From Auricularia sp. M13 (lineage: Eukaryota; Basidiomycota; Agaricomycetes; Auriculariales; Auriculariaceae), in contig CM073193.1 in the NCBI GenBank assembly GCA_037042915.1, positions 868,001-932,000 on the forward strand: a stretch of DNA of 64,000 nt, read 5' to 3'. Under the pieces are notes generated by a model. It ran no database searches and was not told the origin of the DNA. It saw only the letters and a list, made by a program, of their open reading frames with translations. Shown in pieces: positions 31,697 through 43,553 of the stretch. Position numbers and translations under genes: made by a program. Every line of letters begins with the position of its first letter. Within the stretch, counting starts at the first letter, position 1.

Positions 31697-33300
31697 GGTG
31701 TGATGCGGAGGATGAGCGCGAAGGATGTTTAGGTTGCGATGAGGGATCGTCCTGTAGAGCTATTGCCTTTATACTCTCCCTCTCAGGCGAAGGTTCCCTC
31801 CGAGGGCACTCACCCTTTGTCGTAGATGATTGACATTACGCGAAGTAAAGGCAGACTCGCGGTTTCATCGCTCACGCGGGATGCAGGACCGGCGCCGCGG
31901 GAGACAGCCGCGTTCTTTTTCGCACCTCTCACCTCTCGCGAGTCAACATTGCACAGCGCACTGACACTGCCAGGGCTATACCAAAATGTAGCACGTCCGA
32001 GGAAAACTTGGACCTGTCCACATCGACGCAGTGGACGCCGATCAAACCAAACAGTTGAGCGCCGCATTGCAGCAGATGTAGCAGATTTCATACCTCTGGA
32101 ACGCCGTTCATTCCTGATATTCACAGATTGGATGACCGAAAGCGTGCTTCTTGAGCAGATCAGGACTTATGACAGCATAGTTAGTAAACAGGGCCCTTCA
32201 GACGCAGCGCACGCAGGAGCAACTCCGTGAGTAGCTATCCGAATATTTACAACCGATCAAGCAGATTATGCACAGCGTCCCCGGAGCTCAAGTTCGCCCC
32301 TCTGATGCGGAGCCGTATGCACTCATTAACAAGACGCAGAACAAACTTAGAGATGACGTGTATAATGCACGTGATTCAATTTTACCGTCTCAGGTTAACC
32401 ACGCGGCCTGAGATTTATTGCATAAGATTAAACTATGATCGCATGCGTCATGCAGCCTGCGCTGAGGCGGTTCCCACTCTGTGGTGTTTTCCACGAGTTT
32501 GTGGAAAGCTCAGGCTCCGGGGGTAATGCACTAACAGAATAATGAAAGACAAAGGCAGCGGCGCCCCGAGATCGGTGCAACTATGTAAACATCAAACATT
32601 TGGCGGAATGCAGAGAACAGTTAATCTCACGTCGCCATCCCAGGGTATGCTCCACGGCCGAATCCCGACTTCCACTGCGTTCTCATCAGGGCATGTGCAG
32701 CTCGCAACTGACCCACTCAGGGAGTCTAACTACCGGAGAGGATAGATACAGATAGGGTAAGACGGCGAAGGATGCCTCAGTGCCGCTGCGAGCGCTCGGC
32801 ATCGCAGTCGTGGTGTTTTGCGACCACACCATCAGAGAGAGCAGTCCGCGGGGAAAGACTGGTCTTACGGGAAAATGGGGATAGGCAGACACACAGTTAG
32901 AGCAGTGCAGAATTGGCTTGTGCGTTGGAAGGTTCGTTCGGTAGTCATCAGGCGCGCGCGGTGCCCAAGGGGACCCAGCCGGCAAAATCCGGAACACCAG
33001 GTTAGGATGGATGGGTCGGTCGACCTTCTGCTAGGGAGGTTTGGGACCCCCGCAAATTTAGCTCCGGAGAGGGTCAAATGAGCCCATTTCAACTTCATAT
33101 TGACTGAGAAAATAAATTGTGCAACATTCGCAGTAGTTTTAGGCCTTGTGTACCCCCCTGAATGACTACAAGGGCACCGATCCGGGAAGCCTCGGATGCA
33201 TATTATAGGCTGACATAATACATCAACATTCCGAGATCGGACCCTTGGGCAACCTGCTGCATGCAAAGGCAGTCTGGGACCCCATGTGGCTGATTAAATA
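31697..33300. other. Gene-poor stretch
   Basis: About 1.6 kb. Open frames are short and I find no splice-consistent gene. Confidence 0.5.
31768..31773 (-). promoter_or_regulatory. TATA box of the small gene
   Basis: TATAAA on the minus strand, 72 bp upstream of the ATG at 31696. Confidence 0.4.
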
Positions 33301-33897
33301 TTATTTTCGGAGCAGAAAGCTGCCAGGTACCACAAAATTTGGTGAGCTGCGCTTGTCCGGAAGCAAACCGGAGGTATATCCGCGGAAATAGGATGGATGG
33401 GGCCTCGGTGGCTTGCAGAGGTTACCGACCCGGTGCCGTTCAATTTGCTTCCGGTGTCCCCTTGAGCTGCACAGCACCAACCGGCGCGGAGAAACGCAGT
33501 CAAAGAGTGAATTGTACATTGTGTAGATGTTGTCCTCGGCGTATAGATCCAGCGTCAAGCACCAGTCGGTGATGTATGGCGCTGCGGCGAAAATCTTGCA
33601 GATTGACGCACCGACGCCTCCTTCGACGCGGATTTTCCGAATGTAGGAACCGAATGCCTTGTTCCGTTTCAGCACGGCGGAAAGAGCACTGGACTGGGCT
33701 TTCGAGCGAATGATGACCGTTTCGTAGAGCAGCGGGGTTGCGACACGCAGCCAGCGCTTGCAGACGAGAAGGATGGTCGAAGAAGAGAGGGCGTCATTGG
33801 CGAAAGGTGAGCCTGTTGTACAAGCAAAATCGACATCGACAGAAAGACTGAAGGACAGTATGGTGGCGAGCGTCTCGTCGGCTACTTTGTGTAACAT
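33301..33897 (-). pseudogene. F-box-like gene fragment
   Basis: 198 codons from ATG 33897. The N terminus has the F-box-like pattern of basidiomycete families (LHKVADETLATILSFSL, then LLVCKRWLRVATPLLYETV), followed by RKIRVEGGVG and PRRLVLC. After this the sequence becomes basic and unlike the family, and the frame stops; relatives usually run to 400-500 residues with leucine-rich repeats. I read it as a 3'-truncated copy; a missed intron is the alternative. Confidence 0.55.
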
Positions 33898-34294
33898 GAT
33901 GTCAGTCAAGCGTGAGCGCAAACGCGTTGTGCGGGCGGGATTTAAGCACCGCAAGACGTGTCAAGTCCGCAAGGTGATCGGTGATCGCGGTCCGCACCCC
34001 CGAAATTCCCGCGCCATGACCACTGCCACTCACGTTCTCCGCCATGCGCTATGCTGTCTCACGAACCCGCAGTGACCATGCGCCAAAGCGATCAGTTCGT
34101 ACGACGAGTGTCCATGGGCCGCAGCAACCTTTCAGCACCTTATACTCTGAGCACTTTCGCAGAACTTGAGCACCGCCTCTCGAGAAGGCATGCTCCCTGC
34201 AAGCTTGCATGCTCGTCACACACGAGTGTCAGGCGTGTGACGGCCGACTAAATGCCCAAACCGCCCCCGTAAACAGAAGCTCCCCACCCCACCC
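33898..34294. other. Divergent intergenic region
   Basis: 397 bp between the F-box fragment and the second family B gene. Nothing specific seen. Confidence 0.4.
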
Positions 34295-35456
34295 ATGTCT
34301 CGAAGAGAGGTCACCGTTGCCCCATCGGCGCGCGCCCAGAGTATATCTCTTCATCCTGCTTCGAGATTTCAGACCTTTTCGTACACCATCAATTGCCAGC
34401 ATATTCATAGCCATATACTACCGGCACACGTATCCGAGAGTCTATCTCGCGGTCTCGCACTCATCCCGCTCTATTCTGAGAAATCGTATGTGATCAATAT
34501 CAAGTTCGAAGACTCAAATTAACCACTACACCCAGTGTCGACCACGGACCGGGTGCGCTATTAAATAAGGCCGTGGGATTTTCTCAAGACGCTCGAGCGA
34601 CTCTCAAACGGTCTTTATGTGTGGCAACCGACATCCATCTGGCGCTTCCTCAGCTTCATCGCATACTGGAGGTTTCAGGGAACGAAATCACGCAGGACGA
34701 ATATCTTTCCAGTCGCGAATTGGTAGAAAGACTCGCATGCATGACTGAAAGCACGAACGAGGCCATCAGTCGCGTCTACCGTACCGCTCGAGAGGTATGA
34801 TTCTGGTGCCGAATGGTCTGGAAATAGTTGAGAAGAGAGAACAGACAGAGCGTGAAATGTCTAGGCACATCCGCCAGACCCCTACCAATGCCGCCCCCCG
34901 CTGGACCAAGGCTGCTCGGATAGGAAGCATCTGCGTATCGCTCCCGGCATTTGCAGCTGCCGTGCTCTCCGCCATTTGGAATAATTCGCACCCAATGCTC
35001 GCATTCATCATGGCACTGGTCAGCGCCACAACAGCAATGTGCGGCACCCTGGGACCGTGCATGGTCCAATGTGCGTCTAGGGATAGTTGTTGAGGTCATC
35101 GGTCATGGCTGACGAGCATTAGGGTACTGCGAAAAAGCCGACAGAGGCCCTCCTCGCGCGGATGTTCAGGCCGTTCGTGTCGAGGCGCATCGGCTTTGCT
35201 ACCCACTGTCCCTGATTATGAATTGGTGGTTCGGATTGGCCGCCAAGTTTCAAGCACTTGCGAACTGGACCGAGGAACGCACGGTCGACGAGATACAGTC
35301 CATCGCCGAAGATGTCCATCAGTATTTACAAGAGGTGAGTGACGGCGTGCGTGGTTAATGGCAGCTCATACGATGCGGATACTATAGATGCAGGGAATTC
35401 TCGACTCCGTGGAAGGCGAAATCGCTCAACTCGGCGACGCGAAGGACGTGGTTTGA
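34295..35456 (+). CDS. Family B protein of pair 2
   Basis: Five exons: 34295-34485, 34536-34794, 34833-35070, 35123-35334, 35388-35456; 322 residues. Intron 2 is short (38 nt) and its acceptor was chosen because it aligns the exon with the other copies. Exon 2 has exactly the length of exon 2 in pair 1 (259 nt). Motifs: LPAHVSESLSRGLALIP in exon 1, hydrophobic hairpin in exon 3 (SICVSLPAFAAAVLSAIW, NNSHP, then AFIMALVSATTAMCGTLGP, residues about 182-230), YPLSLIMNWW in exon 4, MQGILDSVEGE tail. The stop lies 3 bp from the stop of the convergent A gene. Confidence 0.75.
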
Positions 35457-35459
35457 GCG

Positions 35460-36445
35460 TCACGGGAGGAGGAGTGCTCTCCAGGACAATTCAGATCTAT
35501 GTGTGCCGTCAATACTCCTTGTTATCTATGTGGAATGAGAGATACGTACTTGGCCGATTTGCTGATGCTTCGCGGCGTGTGCAGGACCGGCGGTCGTGGA
35601 TAAGAGAGGTCTTGCTCGCTTTGAACCAAAGGATCCATGAAGTGGAGATACGCGTCACCAAGCTGCTGGTATGACTGATAAAATCGCGCCAACTCGTCGC
35701 GGCCGAAGGTGTAGCCAGAACCAGAGAAGAGGCCCTCTCTCTTTCTCCAGAACGCCTCGATTCGCTCGAGGCTTTGTATCATTGTCTCCAAGTCTTCGCC
35801 GGTGCGCTCTCCAACAATACTCACGTGCGATCTTTGGAGAGTCCCCTGAGGCGCTGGGGCTTGTGACGCGAATGTGCCAAAACTGCGCAGAAATGCCGCG
35901 ACGCCAGACTGCGAAGAGCCAGCCCGGGAAGAGTAGAACTGCGACAGCAAGATGTAAAATGCGCCCCATGCCTCGCGGGTCTTCTCCAAGAGCACACGAC
36001 TTGTGTAGCAGGCGCTCAGAATCGCCGCGACGATCTGTTCGAACTGTGCGGTCCGGCTGCTGGACGGAGGATCGTTGCGGAGTGTAGCGCCGGCGGCGGA
36101 GACAGTCCGTACCACGAGCACTCTGGTGTCCGAGATGATCGTAGAGCGGATTTCGGAATACACATAGACGAGCCGCGCGCGGATTTCGAGCAGGTGCTGT
36201 CGTAATGCCACCGACGCAGTGTCCGAGTCGTCGGCTAGAGCATGGGCAATGTCATGAATGGCCTTCGTAGCACGCGCAGCGGCGTCCACAAGGTCAGTCG
36301 TGATAGGCCAGAGAACTTGAACTTCAAGAGGGTCCTCTGCAGCGCCCTGCGTGAAAGTTCAGTGAAAGACGCGGAACGGCGGCGAACTTACGGGCGGGAC
36401 AAGTTCTTCCACTGAGCCTGTATCAGGGCTTAGTGAATGCGCCAT
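35460..36445 (-). CDS. Family A protein of pair 2
   Basis: Exons 36445-36392, 36346-35550, 35496-35460; 295 residues. The first exon codes 18 residues starting MAHSLS, the same size as in pair 4, and the last 37-nt exon codes SELSWRALLLP. Between them: LWPITTDLVDAA, RQHLLEIRARLVYVYSEI, SGVAAFLRSFGTFA, IEAFWRKREGLFS. No signal peptide or clear membrane helix. Upstream DNA (36446-36570) is strongly similar to the DNA upstream of the pair 4 A gene, so the two share a duplicated promoter. Unrecognised family. Confidence 0.78.
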
Positions 36446-36720
36446 ACCCGTAGCCTTCGGGTGCGGGGTTGCTCCGATGGAGTTGGATGGTGGGCAAGAG
36501 GTGCCAACATGGCACGGGATTAGACGAATGCTTCCGAGGCGCGAGAGAACCACGATCCAGCGGTTGGGCGCTCGGGCGCTTCGGGACTTTCCGAAGCTTC
36601 TTGGCAACTATCCCCCGGCCCACCTTGCAACTTTGCCAGGACCGTACTGAGGTAGAGAGACGTCCCTCTTCCTTGATCCCCATTATCTCGATTATTTTTT
36701 TGCTATACGACGCCAAAAAC
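36446..36720. promoter_or_regulatory. Duplicated promoter region of the pair 2 family A gene
   Basis: On the minus strand the stretch containing CCATGTTGGCACCTCTTGCC (near 36495-36515) and the flanking CGGAAGCATTC is found again, same orientation to the gene, at about 46775-46890 upstream of the pair 4 A gene. Confidence 0.6.
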
Positions 36721-38073
36721 ATGAAGCTGGTCGAACGCGCCACAGATTTGGCAAATTCACTACACCCAGGCGCTTTTCCGACCTGCTTCAGCGCCCTTCC
36801 TGTCGAGGTAGAACCGAATCGAGGACACCAAACGTCCGCTGCTTGAGGAACCGCCGACAGCAATGCCAAATTCAGGGACGCGTGCCTCTCAATTTCTAAC
36901 GACGCCGTGCACCGAGGGAGACTTATCAACTCTTCGTGGCCACTTCATCGAGAACACGCGCACACGCACAAATCGTGCAGAACACAACACGGTCGTCAAG
37001 TCGAACTACAAGGATATAGTGCACACCCTCGTGGAGGCGCTCTACCACATGGTTGTCGCATGTCTGGCGCGCGGGCAGCATCCGCTGCTGAGCCGCGCCG
37101 CGATGCCGAAAGGATTTGGCACCCATCGAGGACGCTGGCCAGAGTCTGCACGCAAGTTGCTGCCCCACGGCGAGCGCCAAAGCGTTGAAATGCACGTCTT
37201 CTGGTGCACCCTGCGCTTTTGACGCTCCCATTTGCCAGCAGCACGATGATAGTCGCGCGCTCCCTGGTACTCCCGCACTTGGTATCTCCGGGGACTCACC
37301 GCGCCCAATTCATCTATATTCTCCTGCAATCGTTGCACGCGGACGTCACGACTTCTCCGACAGAAGGGGAGGGCACACTCCCAGTCCAGCCTGCCGGTAG
37401 TCCGGACCTGCCGCTCGCAAGCCGAGCGGATCGCCCAATGCGCTGCAATCGTCTTTTCATTTCCTGCGCGCGCTGCCAGAGGGCCTCGACAGCAAAGCCG
37501 GCGACCCCTATACGTTCTTGGCCACGAGCGCGCGGCATTCCACGCGATTCTCGCCGCGTCGCGCGAGACGGACGCGTCGCACGCAGCGTTCAAGACGCTG
37601 GCGCAGCTCCTTCAAATCTTGCAGAAGAAACTCGGCCTCCCGCCCTCCGCCGTGGACGAGCGCGTGCGTGCCACATGGCCGCCGCCCCCGACGTCAAGAC
37701 CGACCTCGGCATGGCGCCCTACGTCGTGTTGGTCAACCTCCGGCAGCTCGACGAAATTCGCGGGTGCACCAGTCCCGGCTGCGGGAAGACCGTGCACGAG
37801 AACGGCGGCAAGGCGTTCTCGACGTGCTCCCGGTGCAAGGTCGTGCGGTACTGCGGTCGCGAATTCCAACAGCGCGACTGGAAGATGGGGGAGAACCGCC
37901 ATAAGGACATCTGCCCTTTATTATGCCGACTCCCTGCGGAGGCCGCCTGGGAAATGTCCGTCGAGGATTTCGCCGCGGCGTTCCATGGTACTCTGGACAT
38001 CTCGGACCGTCTCAGGCTGTTTCGCTGGTCGCTGAGTGGCGGTCATTTGGACGATATCATAGCTGCTAATTAA
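36721..38073 (+). pseudogene. MYND zinc-finger gene copy 2, degenerate
   Basis: Similarity to the intact MYND gene at 28.9 kb runs along the whole stretch but jumps between frames: MKLVERATDLANSLHPG at 36721, PKGFGTHRGRWPE near 37110 ending in a stop at 37222, LVLPHLVSPGTHRAQ in another frame from about 37260, and the MYND part CGKTVHENGGKAF near 37785-37920. At least two frameshifts and one premature stop are needed. The finger also has Phe for a zinc-binding Cys (CGREFQQRDW instead of CGRECQQRDW). It is a decayed duplicate, not a functional gene. Confidence 0.85.
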
Positions 38074-38189
38074 TGGTAAGATTCGTTGATATTCGGAACG
38101 TATCGAGCATTGACTCAGGTTCATAGAAGTGTACTGATGCTGGGGCCAAGTCTGTTTTACACAAGTAACATTGTTCTATCTCTCGTTTC

Positions 38190-39299
38190 CTAGTAGGTCA
38201 ACTTGCCCTGTTCCAACAGCCGGTATCCCTCCTTGGTCGCCTCGTCGATGTCCTCCTCCGGCAGGCCCAAGGCGTCGTTCGCGAGCCCGAGGCGGGCATG
38301 GTCGCCCTCGCCGGTCGGGAAGAAGATACGCGTGTACAGCGCCTGCGAGAACGCGGACCTGTCGCCCTTCTGGAGCCTGTCGCGCGCCGCGTTGAAGCGG
38401 TCGGCCGACTTGACATACGCGACCTTCCAGTCCGCGTCTGTGGTGCCCGACACGCGCTTGAGGCTCTCGAACATGTCCTTCTGGCTCACGCGGAAGCTCG
38501 ACACGTACAGGCACCCGTTCGCCCAGTTCTCGATGGCCGGCGCCGTGTCGTTCTCGTCGTCCGGCAGGCGCTTCAGGCTGAGGAACGCCGCGAGCGCGCG
38601 GCCGCACTGCGGCCAGGTGGTCGTGGTGATCTTCTCCTCGCCGTCGTCGAAGAACGTGACCTCCTTCTTCTCCACATCGAATCCGTAGCGGTCCGCGCCG
38701 CCCAACAAGGACCACTCGTACCAGAACCCGCACCCGAACGCGATCCACTTGCTCACGCCGAGCTCCTCGACGAGCGCGCGCGCGGCCGCCTGCGCCTGGC
38801 CGAGGAAGACGGCGTCGAGCAGCGGCGCGTTGAGCGGGTCGGGCGAGTACGTGTTGGGCAGCACGTACGGCACGCGCGCCTCCGCCGCCGCGCGGATGAG
38901 CTTCGCCTGCGTGTCGCGCGGCGCCGCGACGCCCAGCGTGATCACCAGCACGTCCTGCCCGCCGAGCGCCGCCACAAGCGTCTCTGGCGCGTCGTAGTCG
39001 ATCGGCGCCGACCGCACGCCCGCCGGTAGCGCGCTCGCGCTCGTGCCGCCCGGCCGGGTCAGCGCCGTGACGGTGTGCTTGCCCGTCTTGAGCAGCTCGC
39101 GGACGAAGTACCCGCCGATGTTGCCGCCAGCCTATGTAATGTACAGTAGAGTAGAGTAGTATTTGTTTGCGTTAGCGAACATGATCTGCACCGTGCAACT
39201 GCAAGTTGCGTACGAGCAAGTACGTACTCCAACGATGGCAACCTTCTCAACGCGGTTGACGAACCCGGCGGGCTGGTCTTTGACGTACTTGGGCGACAT
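38190..39299 (-). CDS. NmrA-like NAD(P)-binding protein, copy 2
   Basis: Exons 39299-39228 and 39131-38190, 337 residues. Exon 1 has the same 24-codon length as copy 1 and ends at the same place, IVG; the 96-nt intron (GTACGT...CATAG) then joins to AGGNIGGYFV, keeping GxxGxxG. Long stretches of the C-terminal half match copy 1 nearly residue for residue (for example TTTTWPQCGRALAAFLSLK), so the duplication is fairly recent. Family role as for copy 1: a reductase-like or redox-sensing protein of unknown substrate. Both copies read toward lower coordinates. Confidence 0.88.
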
Positions 39300-39755
39300 G
39301 ATGGTGGAGGATAGATTGGGGGCTACTGTAACTGAGAGCGCAATGACGCCTTAAGTACCGTTCACAGGAGCGATGTGCGTGACTAATACAGCAAGTCTGA
39401 CCGCACACTGCTTAGTCAGAACTCCGAGGGTGGCCACGCGTCCTACCTACCTTTCCAGGTTACATTCAACGTCCAACCATCCGCATCATCAGTGACACAT
39501 GCAAAAAATCGACATGGAACGGGGCTCGGAGCGATTGCGATATCTAGATGCTACATAGGTACTGACAGTGACACGGAAGGTGACCAAAAAAAAAAAAACC
39601 GAACCGAACCGAAACAAGGATGATGACATGGAAAGATAGCGCGACGCGACGATGACTGCGGAAATGCGGAAACGTGGACATAGGTACGAAATATACTTAC
39701 AGCTTACACAGGGCGAAGAAGTGGCGACGGACTGTGCGACCCCCACCCGGAGGAA
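39300..39755. other. Intergenic
   Basis: 456 bp with an A13 run at 39586-39598. No gene seen. Confidence 0.5.
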
Positions 39756-41811
39756 CTACCGCCGACTCCTGCCACGCTTGGCGGTACCGGCGGCGGCAGC
39801 GTCCAGCGCGGCCATGCCCTGCACACCGGTAGCATCCGCCGCGGGCGTCCGGCTCGAGCTGCGCGTCGTGCGCGTCGGCAGAGAGATAGTGGCGGGCGGC
39901 GGAGCGGCTTGGTGCGCCAATGCGGGCGCGACGCGCGCGAGGAGGGATTTCTTCTGGGCAGGGGCAGCAACAGGCTTCTCCGCAGGCTTCTCCTTCTCCT
40001 TCGCCGACGAGCTGCCGGTACTCTTCAACCGCGCAGGCTTGGGCGCAACAGGTGGCGGGGTTTTAGTTTTCCTGTTCGTGGTCGTAGGCTGCTCCCGGAC
40101 GGCCTCAGAATCAAGCATCGCAACGCGCCGTGCGACGCGCCCGCCGGCCACGCGGCGCTTCTTCACCACACTGCTGCTCGTCGTATCGGTGCCGGCGTCG
40201 CTCAGCTCCTCGTCCGCCGCGGCGCCTGCGGGCTCGGGGTCGTGTGCGCGTTTGCGTGTGGTTGTGGTAGTCCTCGCGCGGGTGCGCGTCTTCGGCGCAG
40301 GGGGAGGGGGGGAGTCGATCTCCATGATCTCGTCTGCGTCCGCGTCGGGTGGGGGCGACGGGAGCTCTTTCTCCTTCCCCTTCTCGACGATAGGTGGAGG
40401 GGGAGGGGGAGGGGCAGGGGGCGGGGAGCCCTCGGCCGTGAGGTCGATAAAGTCCCTCGCCTCCTGCGCCGGAGCCAGGTGAGGAGGGCGCCCATCTCCC
40501 TCCGCAATCGGGTCCGCGTCCCCGGGCGCATCCTCAAAACCCCACTGCGGGAACGACGGCTGAGGTACAGGGAACGACGGCCCCGGCGTGGGGAACGGCA
40601 GCGCGCCGGGGAAGCGGTGCGGTGTGTCCGGCACAGCGGTGCGGCGCTGTCGCACGCTTTCGTACGGCGGCGGCGGCGTCGAGGATGCGGCGGGGTTGAG
40701 CTGGGGGTAGAAGAACGTTTGGGTGCTCTGGCTCCCCGGGCTCGGCGCGCGATTCGGGGGGTACCAGATTTCGTACGGGTTAGAATTCGGATTCGGATTG
40801 GGTGCGCCGGTGCCGGTGCTGCTCCGCCTGTTGCTGGGCCCTGCGACAGGCTCGGGCTGCGGCTGCGAGGCGTAGTGCGATGTGCGCGAGGGCGGGCGTG
40901 GGGCTGCGGCCTGCTGCGTGTATGTAGCCGACGGCTGCCGCGAGGGGTACTGCTGTGCTGCCGCGTAGGTCGCGGAGGGCTGGCGGACTGGCGGATAGTG
41001 CGACGTTCGGGAGCTCGGACGCGGCCCGTTGGTGTAGCTCCACGCGCCGGGGGCGGGGGGGACGCTCGACGAGCTGGAGGAGTTGCGCGAATGGCGCGTT
41101 GTGGGATGCGCGGGTCGTTCACGCTCACGCGATTGTGACTGGGCGCGGTGGCGGCGCTGGGCGTCGTCCAGCTGCTGGAACACGGCGTTCGCGCGTCGGT
41201 GCGCGTCGTGCAGCGCCGCCCGGTTGTCCGCGTCGCCCAGGGCGACTCTGCGCGCGTATTCATCGTCGGAGCTGGAGCCAGAGTTGGAGGACGAGGTCGC
41301 GCTGGCACTGGCAGGGGCGTTCCACCACGCGCGCGCCGCGAGCCACGGCATGCGGAGCACGTTGACAACGAGCCCGCCGACCAAAGAGAATAATTCCAAG
41401 ATACCGTCGATGGTGCCCATGTACGGCTTCACCGCGGGGCGGATGAGGTGCAGCACGATGGGCTCGGCGGCGTAGGACTTGAAGACGAGCAGGCCGAGCG
41501 TGACGAGCGACTTGGCCTCGCTGTAGAACGGCATCACAATGCCGACCGTCGAGTCCAGCGGGCCCTCGGCAAGCCAGATGCACGCCTGCCGCCGTCGCAT
41601 TATCAGCATACAAGCCGCGCTGCAAAGGCGCACGTACCCAGACGAGCCAGACGGACAAACAGCTCTTCATAGCACGTTTTCGGGCGGCCAGGGCGCGCTG
41701 GGTGGGCTGGCCGGTCGTGCGCGAGATGCGGGGCGCCTTGAGGACGTGGTACGTCGCCCAGACGTTCTGCGCGACGAGCAGGAGCCTGCACAGCGGCAGG
41801 ATGAGGGCCAT
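39756..41811 (-). CDS. TB2/DP1/HVA22 (REEP)-family protein with a long disordered tail
   Basis: Exons 41811-41638 and 41585-39756 (52-nt intron, GTACGT donor), 667 residues. Residues 1-115 have the TB2/DP1 pattern: RKRAMKSCLSVWLVW, ACIWLAEGP, IVMPFYSEAKSLVTLGLL, AEPIVLHLIRPAVKPY, two hairpin-like hydrophobic stretches. Proteins of this family shape tubular ER membranes. The remaining 550 residues are low complexity: Ser/Pro/Gln-rich repeats, Arg/Ser segments, poly-Pro, and a basic tail. Short family members such as Yop1 have about 180 residues; long-tailed forms occur in basidiomycetes to my memory. Divergent from BUD31. Confidence 0.85.
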
Positions 41812-41991
41812 GCTGGCTGGCGATGGGGGCGGCTGCCCAGTTCAATACGAGTGGGCCTGGGCGGGTGAAGGTACGCGGGCACAGTACTCACGGCAAGCGC
41901 GTGTCGGGCGTCGGAAGCGCGCGCCGGAAAAGCGTGGCGGGCGGAGTGCGAACTCAGTGCGCGCTTTCCTTCGCTCCAAGTTCAGAGCACG
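41812..41991. promoter_or_regulatory. Divergent promoter of the TB2/DP1 and BUD31 genes
   Basis: 180 bp between the two start codons. No TATA box seen. Confidence 0.45.
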
Positions 41992-42584
41992 ATGCCCAAG
42001 ATCCGCACGTCGCGCACGAAGGCTCCGCCGGAGGGCTACGACGAGATCGAGGCCATACTGGAGGACTACGCGAAGAAGATGCGCGACGCTGAGAACGAGT
42101 CGCACGAGGGCAAGCGCCGCGCCGAGTCGCTCTGGCCCATCATGCGCATCTCCCATGCACGCTCGCGGTGCGTTTTGCCCATTGGCTCATGCATAGTCTA
42201 TTCCTCATCTGGTTCAGATATGTGTACGAACTGTATTATAAGCGCGAGGCCATCAGCAAGGAGCTGTACGACTGGCTGCTCAAGGAGGGCTACGGCGACG
42301 CCAACCTCATAGCCAAGTGGAAGAAGGCTGGATACGAGAAACTGTGCTGCGTTAGGTGCATACAGACAAAGGTAACACGACTCTTCAATTACTGCCTACG
42401 TTGTGCTAATTCGTGCGCAGGACATGAACAACCAGGGCTCGACCTGCATCTGCCGCGTGCCCAAGGCCCAGGTCAAGAAGGGCGTAGTCGTAGAGTGCCA
42501 GCACTGCGGTACGCCGTCGGACAAATGCCGTGTAACCCACTGACTCGTTCCACAGGATGCCGCGGGTGCAGCTCGGACTCATAA
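41992..42584 (+). CDS. BUD31: Pre-mRNA splicing factor Bud31 (G10)
   Basis: Exons 41992-42167, 42218-42371, 42421-42508, 42556-42584, phases 2, 0, 1; 148 residues, the usual length. The N terminus [20 protein letters not shown], the middle [20 protein letters not shown] and the Cys-rich C terminus ([27 protein letters not shown]) match Bud31 in order. The cysteines form the zinc cluster that binds in the spliceosome core. Housekeeping gene; introns 48-50 nt. Confidence 0.97.
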
Positions 42585-43553
42585 ACCGTTGTTCGAAGAA
42601 TAAACCCATTCCGTACAGGTTGTCGCCGCTGTCGTTGTGTATCTCTAATATCATGCTATGAACGCTGATTTCGCTGATATTGCGCCCTTCCCGCTCGAGG
42701 TCTGCAGTTGCTCGCTCGTCCCCTCAAATTTAACGCTAAACATGACGGGCACACAACTTCACACTGACCTCGCTCCAGAGACGGCGCTGTAATATCCGCG
42801 ATTTCTGCTGCACAGGCATACTATATCAGCAGACCGACCGACAACGCTGCAGAAGACTTGCACTTACACTAGATATTCGACGTTTCGACCCAGCACCAGG
42901 ACCATGTCGAGAACGCCTTGCAATTGCCGCCGCGGCCGTTCTCGTGCACGCGGGCCTGGTGCACCCCGCGAATTCTCAATGTCGAGCTGTCAGATGTCAG
43001 AGCTTGAGCGACACGACGTACTACAGGTGCCATGCCGACTTTCTGCTGCAAGGTCTGCAGGAAGTGCGCCATACGTCTACATCTTCGCGCGTGCGAAGCG
43101 TGACGCGGCGAGCAGACTAGGATGCCGTTGCTTAAAGAACGTAAAGGATACAGTGAGGGTTGTCCGCCTTTGCTGTCGAGGCCCTCTGTTCATTTCTGCG
43201 CGCGCGGGAAATGTACAGTCAAGATGAATTGCACGATTTGAGGGGCTTGCGAGAGGCTGGTCCGGGTTGTTGGCAGGTTGCATTGGGGTTGTACCTTCCC
43301 ATCCTGTCGCAGTTGTGACATCCGTAGTATACAACGATTGCCAGTGCGCGAGAATATATATACTCGTATATGTCGCGTTTGACCAGCCTCATTTTTTCCG
43401 CGTCGTATAGTAGATCAAGACGAGTTAAGTGGCCAGTTTGGAAGGTTGACAGTGGTGGAAAACAAATTGAAAACAAACTGCAGGTTGCGCCGAGCTGCTG
43501 GCTCGCGATTGGTGAACGCGTGCCCGGAGGCATTCTGCACCTTCCGCTCAACG
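42585..43553. other. Intergenic with a block duplicated upstream of pair 4
   Basis: About 1 kb. Sequence around 43030-43120 (CGTGCGAAGCGTGACGCGGC and flanks) and around 43372-43430 recurs at 46080-46160 and 46256-46320, upstream of the pair 4 A gene. No gene seen. Confidence 0.6.
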
